Assembly: GCA_030146745.1 (NCBI GenBank)
Contig: JASLBD010000454.1
Coordinates: 1 to 10,917 of the forward strand
Reading direction: 5' to 3'
DNA: 10,917 nucleotides
Source of the DNA: Allosphingosinicella sp.
GTDB taxonomy: Bacteria; Pseudomonadota; Alphaproteobacteria; Sphingomonadales; Sphingomonadaceae
Shown here: piece after piece, positions 5,303-10,720 of the stretch
Layout of the letters: every line of letters starts with the position of its first letter
How positions within the stretch are numbered: the first letter of the stretch is position 1
The notes under the pieces: generated by a model
Database searches by the model: none
The model's input: only the letters and a program-made list of their open reading frames with translations
Told to the model about the DNA's origin: nothing
Translations under genes and position numbers: made by a program

Positions 5303-6418
5303 TCAGGCGGAAAACTTCAGAAGCTTGATCGCCTCCGAATTGGCCACCTGCCCGCCGATCCGCTTGGTCGCGTAGAAGTGGACGAACGGCTTGTTGGTGT
5401 AGGGATCGCGGAGGATCTGGGTCTCGGTCCGCTCCGCGATCAGATAGCCCGCGCGGAAATTGCCGAACGCGACCGACAGGCTGTCCGCCGCCACGTCGGG
5501 CATGTCCTCCGCCTCGACCACTGGATAGCCGAGCAGGGTGTCGGGCTGCCCCGCGCTGAGCCCGGCCTGCCACAGGAAAGCGCCGTCCGAAGTCTTGAAC
5601 TTGCGGATCGCCGACGCCGTCGCCGAGTTCATCACGAAGGCCGCGCCCTGCCGGTAGGGCGGCCGGAGCGCCTGGACGAGATCGATCAGCCGGTCCGCCG
5701 GGTCGGCGCCGAAGCCCCCCGCCGAGCCCGTCGCCAGGGTCTGGAGGGTCCCGAACGGCCGCGACGAATCGCCTTGCGCCGAGGTCGGCCCCGCCAGGAA
5801 GCCCTTCGGCCGGTTGATCCCGTTGCCGTTGACGAAGGCCGAGCCCTCGGCCCGGGCGAACTCGGTCGCGATCTCGCTCGCCAGCCAGGCCTCGACGTCG
5901 AACGCCGAATCGTCGAGCATCGACTGGCTCGCCGCCGGATTGGCGTAGAGCTCGCCGAACGGAGGCGCGACCTCGATGAAATTCGGGGTCGCCGTCTCCG
6001 GCCGCCCCGCCGTCTCGCTCACCCAGCCGGACGGAGTTCCCCCCGCCGTCACCAGCTTCCTGTAGCCCGCGCTTCCCACCCGGACGACGTTGGCGATGGC
6101 CCGGATCGGCGAGATCGAGGTCAGCAGCCGGGCGATCTCCGAATCGATCTCCTCGGGCACCGCATAGCCGCCCGCCGCCTCGGTCGTCCCCGTCATCGCC
6201 TTCAATTCGACGCCGCTCTCCAGCCCCTTCCTCAGATAGGAATCGACGAAGGGCGACGACGCCCCCCTCGCCCCGCTCAGCGCCGGCCGCGCCGACGCCA
6301 CCGCCTGGGCGTCCATCCGCCCCTTGAGCTGGGCCATCTCCTCGCGCAGCTCGGCCACTTCCGCCCCTTCCAGCGCCTCGAACGACGCCTCCAGCGGATC
6401 CGCTTTCACTTCCAGCAT
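5303..6418 (-). CDS. HK97-family phage major capsid protein (GTA gp5-like)
   Basis: A 371-aa protein from the ATG at 6416-6418, preceded by GAAGAGGAGAAG. A longer reading to 6448 adds ten unlikely residues. Residues 15-40 (EGAEVAELREEMAQLKGRM) form the short coiled coil (delta domain) that a prohead protease may remove. The HK97 fold is visible through SPFVDSYLRKG, then GGYAVPEEIDSEI, LTSISPIRAIANV, TPSGWVSETAGRPET, GELYANPAASQSMLDD, FVNGNGINRPKGFL (E-loop and P-domain features), and a C-terminal RDPYTNKPFVHFYATKRIGG. It assembles the icosahedral head. The protease gene that normally directly precedes it is separated by an opposite-strand dioxygenase gene, so the capsid probably has its own promoter in 6419-6516. 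Confidence 0.95.
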   Translation of the reverse strand: MLEVKADPLEASFEALEGAEVAELREEMAQLKGRMDAQAVASARPALSGARGASSPFVDSYLRKGLESGVELKAMTGTTEAAGGYAVPEEIDSEIARLLTSISPIRAIANVVRVGSAGYRKLVTAGGTPSGWVSETAGRPETATPNFIEVAPPFGELYANPAASQSMLDDSAFDVEAWLASEIATEFARAEGSAFVNGNGINRPKGFLAGPTSAQGDSSRPFGTLQTLATGSAGGFGADPADRLIDLVQALRPPYRQGAAFVMNSATASAIRKFKTSDGAFLWQAGLSAGQPDTLLGYPVVEAEDMPDVAADSLSVAFGNFRAGYLIAERTETQILRDPYTNKPFVHFYATKRIGGQVANSEAIKLLKFSA

Positions 6419-6457
6419 GCTTCTTCTCCTCTTCCATGTTGGACACACGTCCCCGTC

Positions 6458-6477
6458 ATTCCCGCGAAAGCGGGAAT
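6458..6477. repeat. REP-like palindrome upstream of capsid and dioxygenase genes
   Basis: Perfect arms ATTCCCGC (6458-6465) and GCGGGAAT (6470-6477) with a GAAA loop. This is a dispersed palindrome common in proteobacterial intergenic DNA. It lies in the 98-bp divergent region between the capsid and PhyH-like genes, so it sits in the 5' leader of one or both. Confidence 0.75.
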
Positions 6478-6516
6478 CCCACTTTTTCCCTGATCCGATT
6501 GCTCTATCCCCGGCCG

Positions 6517-7167
6517 ATGCAGTTCTTGCCCGACGGCGCCCAGCATTTTCCCGCCACCTTCGACCCCGCCGAAGTCACCGCGCTCGCCGCTCTCTTGTCC
6601 CTGTCCGACGGGCGTCCCGGTGCCCGCCTCGGCGCCACCCCCGGCCTCGCGACACTCCTCGGCCCCGCCGATTCGATCGCGCGCGGCCTCCTCGGCCCCG
6701 CCTCCCGATCCGTCGGCGCCAAGCTCTTCGACAAGGCTCCCGGCCGGAACTGGGCGCTCGGCTGGCACCAGGACCGTACCATCCCTGTCCGAGAACGCCG
6801 CGACGTCCCCGGCTTCGGCCAGTGGACGGTCAAGGACGGCATCCCCCATTGCGTCCCGCCCTTCGAAATCCTCGAGCGAAGCCTGACCCTCAGGATTCAC
6901 CTCGATCCGGTCGGGTGGGCCAACGCCCCCCTGCTCATCGCTCCCGGCTCCCACCGGATGGGCTCGATTGCCGAGCACGACATCGCCGCGACCGTCTCAC
7001 GCTTCGGCGCCCATGCCTGCCTCGCCGGTCCCGGGGACGTCTGGGCCTGCCGCACCCCGATCCTCCACGCATCCGAAAGGGCGCGAGTCCCCACCCGCCG
7101 CCGGGTCCTCCAGCTCCTCTACTCGGCCGACACTTTGCCCGGCGGCCTCGTGTGGTTCGGAATCTGA
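6517..7167 (+). CDS. phytanoyl-CoA dioxygenase (PhyH)-like 2-oxoglutarate/Fe(II) oxygenase
   Basis: A 216-aa protein from the ATG at 6517. An in-frame ATG at 6436 would translate the REP palindrome (RHSRESGNP) and is not favoured. The iron-binding facial triad is visible as H84-Q-D86 in GWHQDRT and a distal H184 in PILHASE, with R195 or R196 downstream in TRRRVLQLLYS placed to hold 2-oxoglutarate. GSHRMG (145-150) lies between them, as in PhyH-type enzymes. It would hydroxylate a small molecule or side chain using O2 and 2-oxoglutarate; the substrate is unknown. It lies antisense between protease and capsid genes, and its 3' end overlaps the protease 3' end by 49 bp. It is not a standard phage component, so it is probably a host cargo gene fixed in the cluster. 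Confidence 0.85.
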   Translation: MQFLPDGAQHFPATFDPAEVTALAALLSLSDGRPGARLGATPGLATLLGPADSIARGLLGPASRSVGAKLFDKAPGRNWALGWHQDRTIPVRERRDVPGFGQWTVKDGIPHCVPPFEILERSLTLRIHLDPVGWANAPLLIAPGSHRMGSIAEHDIAATVSRFGAHACLAGPGDVWACRTPILHASERARVPTRRRVLQLLYSADTLPGGLVWFGI

Positions 7168-7556
7168 TCCTCCACCGCGTGAACCCGCGCCCTGGGCTGC
7201 ATCGGCGTGGTCACCAGGCTGATCTCGACCAGCTCGACGTCCTCCAGCCTTCGCGGCCCCGCGCCGCTCGCCTTCCTCACCCGGTAGCCGAAGCTCAGCC
7301 CGCCCACCTTCCCGTCCCTCAGCAGGGCCGCCGCCGCGCGCCCCGCCGCTCCGCCCGAAAGCCGGGCGATGACCCTCAGGCCGCGCTTGTCCTCCTCGAG
7401 ATATTCGATCCGCCCGACCGGCCGCCCCGGCTGGTGCTGCCAAAGCAGGGGCACCGGGCCTGCGCGCTTCAGGCTTCGGGCGAACGCCCCCGCCCGGACC
7501 ACGTCCCCGCCCCGGTCCGTCCATCCGAACACCGCCGCATAGCCCGCGAACCTCAT
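7119..7556 (-). CDS. HK97-type prohead protease, peptidase S78 family (GTA gp4-like)
   Basis: A 145-aa protein from the ATG at 7554-7556, which overlaps the upstream stop as ATGA; a longer reading to 7673 is a shadow of that gene. MRFAGYAAVFGWTDRGGDVVRAGAF is the usual S78 opening. The catalytic His is H41 in LLWQHQPGRPVG, the Ser is S88 in GGLSFGYR, and an acidic residue, E111 in VEISLVTTPM, completes the probable triad. It would cleave scaffold and capsid N-termini during head maturation. Length is normal for the compact GTA version. The last 16 codons are overlapped by the convergent PhyH-like gene, so the C-terminal tail is constrained on both strands. Confidence 0.93.
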   Translation of the reverse strand: MRFAGYAAVFGWTDRGGDVVRAGAFARSLKRAGPVPLLWQHQPGRPVGRIEYLEEDKRGLRVIARLSGGAAGRAAAALLRDGKVGGLSFGYRVRKASGAGPRRLEDVELVEISLVTTPMQPRARVHAVEDQIPNHTRPPGKVSAE

Positions 7557-7867
7557 TTCAGCATCTCCAGAAGGCCCAGCCTCACGCTCATCCCGAGCAC
7601 CAGCAGCGCCAGCAGGATCCGCACCATCCAGCCCGCCGCCGCCTGCCACGCGCTCTTCTTCGCGTCGCGCCACGCCTGCAGCAGCTCCCTCAGCTCATCC
7701 ATGTCGCGCCGAGCCCTGCCGTCGCTCAGCCCCAGCGCCTCCAGCGCCCGCCCCGCGCCCAGCTCGCTCGCCTCCTCGATGAGCGCCCGCACCGTCACCA
7801 GCCCCGCCCCCTGCCCCTCCGCCTGGGCGACCAGCAGAGCGAGCATCTTGCTGCCCTGTTCGGTCAT
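7553..7867 (-). CDS. DUF6127-like small membrane protein between portal and protease
   Basis: A 104-aa protein starting MTEQGSKMLALLVAQ. It is helical through LVTVRALIEEASELGAGRALEALGL (three short stretches in residues 24-47) and MDELRELLQAWRDAKKSA (56-73). A single transmembrane helix follows (GWMVRILLALLVLGMSVRLGLL, about 79-100). This resembles the DUF6127 family that I associate with sphingomonad GTA-like clusters; the name is from memory and unverified. The ATG (7865-7867) overlaps the portal stop as ATGA, and its own stop overlaps the protease start, so it is locked into the head operon. A membrane-anchored packaging or assembly factor is inference. Confidence 0.75.
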   Translation of the reverse strand: MTEQGSKMLALLVAQAEGQGAGLVTVRALIEEASELGAGRALEALGLSDGRARRDMDELRELLQAWRDAKKSAWQAAAGWMVRILLALLVLGMSVRLGLLEMLK

Positions 7868-8997
7868 GTCGTTCCTCCCTTCCCGTCGAATCCCAGCATC
7901 TCCCTCTTCTCCTCGCGGGAGAGGAAGTCCGCCGCGGTCACCTGCGCCCACAGCCGCTCCCGGTCCTCGGCCAGCGCCGTCACCTGGTCGACGTCGAGCC
8001 TGAGCCCGAGCCCCGGCCACCACGCCGCCAGCGCCGCAGCGATCGCGCCCAGCAATTTGTCCGCCAGCGGAAGAACGGTCAGCCGCCACAGCGCCCGGTT
8101 CGCCTCGCGGTAATTGGCGTAGGTCGAATCGCCCGGAAGCCCGAGCAGCATCGGCGGAACCCCGAAGGCGAGCGCGATCTCCCGAGCCGCCGCCGCCTTC
8201 ATGCCCGCGAAATCCATGTCGGCGGGCGTGAGGCTCATCGCCTGCCATTTCAGCCCGCCCTCGAGCAGCAGCGGCCGGCCGGCATTGGCGGTGCCGGCGA
8301 AATGGAGCTCGAGCTCCTCGCGCAGCCGGTCATATTGCTCGGGCGCCAGCGCCCCCTCGCCGCCCTCGACGCTGAGCGCGCCCGAAGGCCGGGCCGCATT
8401 GTCGAGCAGCGCCTTGTTCCACCGAGTCGCCGCATTGTGGATCGCCACCGCCCCCGAAGCCGCGCCCAGGCAGCCGAGGCCGTAATGGTCGTCGAGCGGG
8501 TGCATCGCCTTGATATGGACGAGCCCCGGCCGGCCGAGCCCGTCGCGGGCCGGAATCCGCGCCTTCACCTCGCCCGCCCTGTAGACATAGGCCGCCGGCC
8601 AGCCGCCCTGGTCCGACTCCACCGTCACCCGCTCGGGCCGAAGCGCGAACAGCTCCGCCGGCGCCGCCTCCGCGTCGGGCAATATCTGGACGAAGGCGTT
8701 GCCGTGGAGGAGCAGTTGCGCCGCCGCCGCATCGAGCAGGGCCGGGCTCACCAGCGCCAGCGCCCGCGCCGAGGCCGCCGCCCCCGCCTCCCCGTCGCTC
8801 GCATAGACGGGCGCCCAGGCGACGCTCTCCGCCACCAGCCGAACCGCCCTTTGCGCCACCGGATTGCCGAGACAGGCCTCCCGCACCTGCGCCTCGTATC
8901 CGCGCGGCCACTCCCCCACCCCCGCCGCGCCCGCATGGGCGCGATGAAGCAAAGGCCGCGCCGCCGGCGCCGCCTTCCGTCCGAACCACGATTTCAT
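7864..8997 (-). CDS. HK97-family phage portal protein (GTA gp3-like)
   Basis: A 377-aa protein from the ATG at 8995-8997, with GGGAGA 6 nt upstream; an upstream in-frame start at 9108 would translate palindromic repeats. Portal features appear in order: GNPVAQRAVRLVAESVAW (residues ~44-62), LLLHGNAFVQIL, LRPERVTV, a conserved HIKAMHPLDDHYGLG, helical AASGAVAIHNAATRWNKAL and NAARPSGALS, LLLEGGLKWQAMSL, and AREIALAFGVPPMLLG with DSTYANYREANRALW. The C-terminal FLSREEKREMLGF is typical. It forms the dodecameric DNA entry ring at one capsid vertex and docks the terminase. Compact length fits GTA/HK97 portals. Confidence 0.95.
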   Translation of the reverse strand: MKSWFGRKAAPAARPLLHRAHAGAAGVGEWPRGYEAQVREACLGNPVAQRAVRLVAESVAWAPVYASDGEAGAAASARALALVSPALLDAAAAQLLLHGNAFVQILPDAEAAPAELFALRPERVTVESDQGGWPAAYVYRAGEVKARIPARDGLGRPGLVHIKAMHPLDDHYGLGCLGAASGAVAIHNAATRWNKALLDNAARPSGALSVEGGEGALAPEQYDRLREELELHFAGTANAGRPLLLEGGLKWQAMSLTPADMDFAGMKAAAAREIALAFGVPPMLLGLPGDSTYANYREANRALWRLTVLPLADKLLGAIAAALAAWWPGLGLRLDVDQVTALAEDRERLWAQVTAADFLSREEKREMLGFDGKGGTT

Positions 8998-9023
8998 CGA
9001 TATTCTCCCGTTCCCGCCAAACT

Positions 9024-9170
9024 CCTCTCCCGCTTTCGCGGGAGAGGGGGGACCCAAGCGAAGCTTGGGGGGTGAGGGTCTTGCCGATTCCGCGGAAAAG
9101 ACCCTCACCTCCCACCCGCTACGCGGGCGGGCCCCTCCTCTCCCGCGAAAAAGCGGGAGAGGAATTCCTC
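9024..9170. repeat. composite palindrome cluster, copy 2 (gene-free 8998-9316)
   Basis: The 319-bp stretch 8998-9316 holds no gene. It contains this hairpin array and a terminase remnant. Arms are 9024-9033/9038-9047 (CCTCTCCCGC), 9053-9059/9063-9069 (CCCAAGC), 9071-9082/9098-9109 (GGTGAGGGTCTT, loop containing the palindrome TTCCGCGGAA), 9115-9119/9123-9127 (CCCGC), 9137-9146/9153-9162 (CCTCTCCCGC again), and the perfect palindrome GAGGAATTCCTC (9159-9170). First and fifth hairpins are near-identical. The array parallels 2067-2202 and lies in the portal leader. Confidence 0.75.
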
Positions 9171-9175
9171 TCTTC

Positions 9176-9267
9176 CCTTCACAACCGCCTTATCCTCGGC
9201 TCGGCGCGCCTCTGCCCGAGCATCGGCTCGGTCATCGCCCAGACCATCGCGTCGGCCCGGTCCGGCG
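9176..9267. repeat. left copy of 92-bp direct repeat (terminase 3' end)
   Basis: Matches 10629-10720 at 89 of 92 positions, start-to-start distance 1453 bp. The two copies bound the Xre-GNAT module. Similarity stops abruptly on both sides. Confidence 0.9.
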
Positions 9268-9313
9268 TCGGCGGCTCGATCCTGTTACTGAGCGGGAGCC
9301 TTAGGTGCGACTC
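9179..9313 (-). pseudogene. terminase large subunit 3'-end remnant
   Basis: The minus strand encodes PDRADAMVWAMTEPMLGQ followed by RRAEPRIRRL and a stop. It is identical to the terminase C-terminus except for one Leu-to-Pro change. Upstream of PDR the frame reads unrelated residues (SNRIEPPT) and meets a stop, the TAG of the GNAT gene. There is no start codon before the conserved part, so this is a duplicated fragment, not a gene. Confidence 0.85.
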
Positions 9314-9316
9314 GAC

Positions 9317-9958
9317 CTATTGAGCGGCGGCGATCGCCTTCAGGGCCTGTGCCCAGTCGCCCATGCTGACGCCGTTCCTGAGCTCAATATGCGCGGTGCC
9401 GCCGTTGAGGTGGCCGTTCCAACTCTCGGCCCATTCGGCGAGCGCCGAAATTGTATCCGGGAAGGCGAGCTCGAACTCGTCCCCATGTACGTAGCCGTCT
9501 CGAGAGCGTAGCCCTGGCAGCTCGCGTTCCGGAATTTTTACCGGCCCGGCATGGCGAAATCGGAGCATCTTCTTGATGATCCCCAGCGGCCGTTCATTGC
9601 CTTCCACAACATGCGCGACGATCCGCACGTTCGGTATCGCCAGCAAATTTTCCTCCAGCAGCATATGGGCGAGCGTCAGGCGCATGATCGTTCCCCCCAG
9701 CCCCCTTCCACGGGCCTCTTCGGCCACCATGAGGCCGCCGATCTCGCAGACTCTGGTCTCTTCGTTGTACGAGGCATAAGCGAGCGCGAGATAGTCGCCG
9801 GCGGGCGATTTGGCAGCCCAGACGCTGCCGGCCATCACCATCGATTCGAAGTCGTCGCGATCGCGGGGGTAGAGAGCGTCGTCGGCCTCGGCGAATTTCG
9901 CGTGCCAATCGTGCGCCGAAAAGCAATCTTCCGCTTCGATTGCGGAGAACAGAATCAT
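9317..9958 (-). CDS. GNAT-family N-acetyltransferase, possible toxin/effector of Xre-GNAT module
   Basis: A 213-aa protein. The GNAT acetyl-CoA-binding motif A is EIGGLMVAEEARGRGLGG (residues 72-89; R83-G-R-G-L-G) followed by helix TIMRLTLAHMLLEE. Motif B-like VRIVAHVVEGNERPLGIIKKMLRF (111-134) follows in two blocks. The C-terminal 60 residues (GYVHGDEFELAFPD onward) are an extension. It is predicted to transfer acetyl from acetyl-CoA to an amine; the target is unknown. AAGGGGG precedes the ATG (9956-9958) at normal spacing but lies in a hairpin. It is 66 bp downstream of the HTH gene in the same orientation, so an operon is likely. KacAT-type systems pair GNAT toxins with RHH antitoxins; here the partner is Xre-like and the protein is longer, so a toxin role is inference. 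Confidence 0.85.
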   Translation of the reverse strand: MILFSAIEAEDCFSAHDWHAKFAEADDALYPRDRDDFESMVMAGSVWAAKSPAGDYLALAYASYNEETRVCEIGGLMVAEEARGRGLGGTIMRLTLAHMLLEENLLAIPNVRIVAHVVEGNERPLGIIKKMLRFRHAGPVKIPERELPGLRSRDGYVHGDEFELAFPDTISALAEWAESWNGHLNGGTAHIELRNGVSMGDWAQALKAIAAAQ

Positions 9959-9960
9959 TG

Positions 9961-9988
9961 GCAGCCCCCTTGCGATCGAGGGAGCTGC
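9961..9988 (-). promoter_or_regulatory. hairpin enclosing the GNAT ribosome binding site
   Basis: Arms 9961-9965/9984-9988 (GCAGC/GCTGC) and 9967-9970/9979-9982 (CCCT/AGGG) form a stem with one mismatch and an 8-nt loop. On the minus strand the AAGGGGG Shine-Dalgarno of the GNAT gene lies in the 3' arm, 2 nt before the start-proximal CCA-ATG. Folding would hide the ribosome binding site. Confidence 0.5.
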
Positions 9989-10006
9989 CTATCACGTCAA
10001 TTCATT

Positions 10007-10022
10007 AAAACCAGTGGGTTTT
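10007..10022 (-). other. small hairpin after the HTH gene
   Basis: Arms AAAACC (10007-10012) and GGTTTT (10017-10022) with a 4-nt loop, just past the HTH stop. It is AT-rich with no long T-run, so a weak attenuator at most. Confidence 0.3.
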
Positions 10023-10024
10023 GG

Positions 10025-10372
10025 TCAGTCGAACCGCCGGCGGACGCCCCTCAGGGCATGCTTTGCTTCGACCAGTAGGGTGTCGAACACAGCCCTGCGC
10101 AGCATCGGATGCGGAGCCGTCACGCCACGCATCCAACGGTTGATTGTGGGGCGGCTGACCTTGAAGAGGAGAGACATCTCCTTGTCGTCCTTCCCCAAAA
10201 GCTTTTGGGCGTGGCCAACGATCCGGCCGAACTCGGCCTGTTCCGGATCGAGAGCGGCGTTCCCGAGCTCCTCGATCAACGTCGCGAGCACCTCCTGATG
10301 CCGGCGAGCGAAATCGTCGACAGCCGTGTCGAAATCAGCGTCTGTTGCCTTTTCCATCGTCATAACTTCCAT
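10025..10372 (-). CDS. Xre-like helix-turn-helix regulator, putative antitoxin
   Basis: 115 aa from the ATG at 10370-10372. Other ATGs at 10363 and 10357 are possible, and the latter has GGAAG at better spacing; a GTG at 10414 lies in the presumed control region and is not favoured. The N-terminal half is acidic and helical (FARRHQEVLATLIEELG, residues 21-37; PEQAEFGRIVGHAQKLLG). The HTH is KEMSLLFKVSRPTINRWMRG (64-83), followed by TAPHPMLRRAVFDTL, typical of Xre/Cro-like proteins. A C-terminal basic tail (RGVRRRF) may contact DNA. It is probably an autoregulator, given palindromes upstream, and is co-transcribed with the GNAT gene. Lower GC than the phage genes suggests transfer. The antitoxin role is inferred from the pairing only. 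Confidence 0.8.
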   Translation of the reverse strand: MEVMTMEKATDADFDTAVDDFARRHQEVLATLIEELGNAALDPEQAEFGRIVGHAQKLLGKDDKEMSLLFKVSRPTINRWMRGVTAPHPMLRRAVFDTLLVEAKHALRGVRRRFD

Positions 10373-10402
10373 GCTCCGGCACGCGGTATGCCGTCCCCTC
10401 TG

Positions 10403-10476
10403 AACATGCTGCACACAATGTTAAAAAACCGTCAGCAGTTCAAGCGGATTTTTCTACTAGAAACCAATCACTTATA
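10403..10476 (-). promoter_or_regulatory. AT-rich control region with operator-like palindromes
   Basis: It contains the perfect palindrome TTTCTA-C-TAGAAA (10451-10463) and an inverted repeat AACAT/ATGTT with a 10-nt gap (10403-10422). It also has a TATAAG box (10471-10476, minus strand) just upstream of the first palindrome. A TTGAAC at 10438-10443 could be a -35 but its -10 is poor. Likely operators for the Xre-like protein. Confidence 0.4.
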
Positions 10477-10515
10477 AACGTTAGCCAAATTCTAGCCTGT
10501 GCGGGCTGCACCATT

Positions 10516-10618
10516 GCTGAACGCGTTCGTCGGAAAAACGCTCGCCGTCAAGAGCCGTTCCACGGGGGTGTCCCACCCGACGACGAACGCCCCTGGCCTT
10601 AAGCTTGGACGGTTCAGC
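10516..10618. other. nested stem structure, candidate structured RNA or recombination site
   Basis: Outer perfect arms GCTGAAC (10516-10522) and GTTCAGC (10612-10618) directly abut inner perfect arms GCGTTCGTC (10523-10531) and GACGAACGC (10582-10590). Inside are two further hairpins: 10537-10543 with 10552-10559 (AACGCTC / GAGC-C-GTT, one bulge) and GGGTG/CACCC (10566-10570/10574-10578). No open reading frame of note covers it. It stands between the terminase stop and the HTH control region, 10 bp from the right direct repeat. No known RNA family is recognised. Confidence 0.45.
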
Positions 10619-10628
10619 CTACCAGTCT

Positions 10629-10720
10629 CCTTCACAACCGCCTTATCCTCGGCTCCGCCCGCCTCTGCCCGAGCATCAGCTCGGTCATCGCCCAGACCAT
10701 CGCGTCGGCCCGGTCCGGCG
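10629..10720. repeat. right copy of 92-bp direct repeat (within terminase 3' end)
   Basis: Matches 9176-9267 at 89 of 92 positions. This copy is in frame with the terminase gene and supplies its last 29 codons, including the stop. Confidence 0.9.

Noticed and set aside
5378..6493. 371-codon plus-strand open frame over the capsid gene
   Set aside because: Antisense to a clear HK97 capsid protein; Arg-rich low-complexity translation.
6436..6516. Upstream start for the dioxygenase
   Set aside because: Would translate the REP palindrome and adds residues foreign to the family; the ATG at 6517 gives a normal N-terminus.
6324..8003. 559-codon plus-strand open frame
   Set aside because: Overlaps the PhyH-like gene in another frame and lies antisense to the protease and portal-side genes; Pro/Arg/Ser-rich.
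10373..10414. GTG start at 10414 for the HTH gene
   Set aside because: The extra 14 residues lie in the presumed operator region; ATGs further in have better-placed Shine-Dalgarno sequences.
10552..10615. Group II intron domain V
   Set aside because: GAGCCGT and ACGGTTC would pair like the base of domain V, but the span is 64 nt rather than about 34, the middle does not fit, and no reverse transcriptase is present.
10516..10618. Integron attC site
   Set aside because: Length and GAAC...GTTC arm layout are reminiscent, but GCTGAAC/GTTCAGC does not fit the RYYYAAC/GTTRRRY core, and no second site bounds the cassette at the other end.
9268..10628. Insertion sequence or integrase-bearing island
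   Set aside because: No transposase, integrase or terminal inverted repeats are visible; the only boundaries are long terminase-derived direct repeats.
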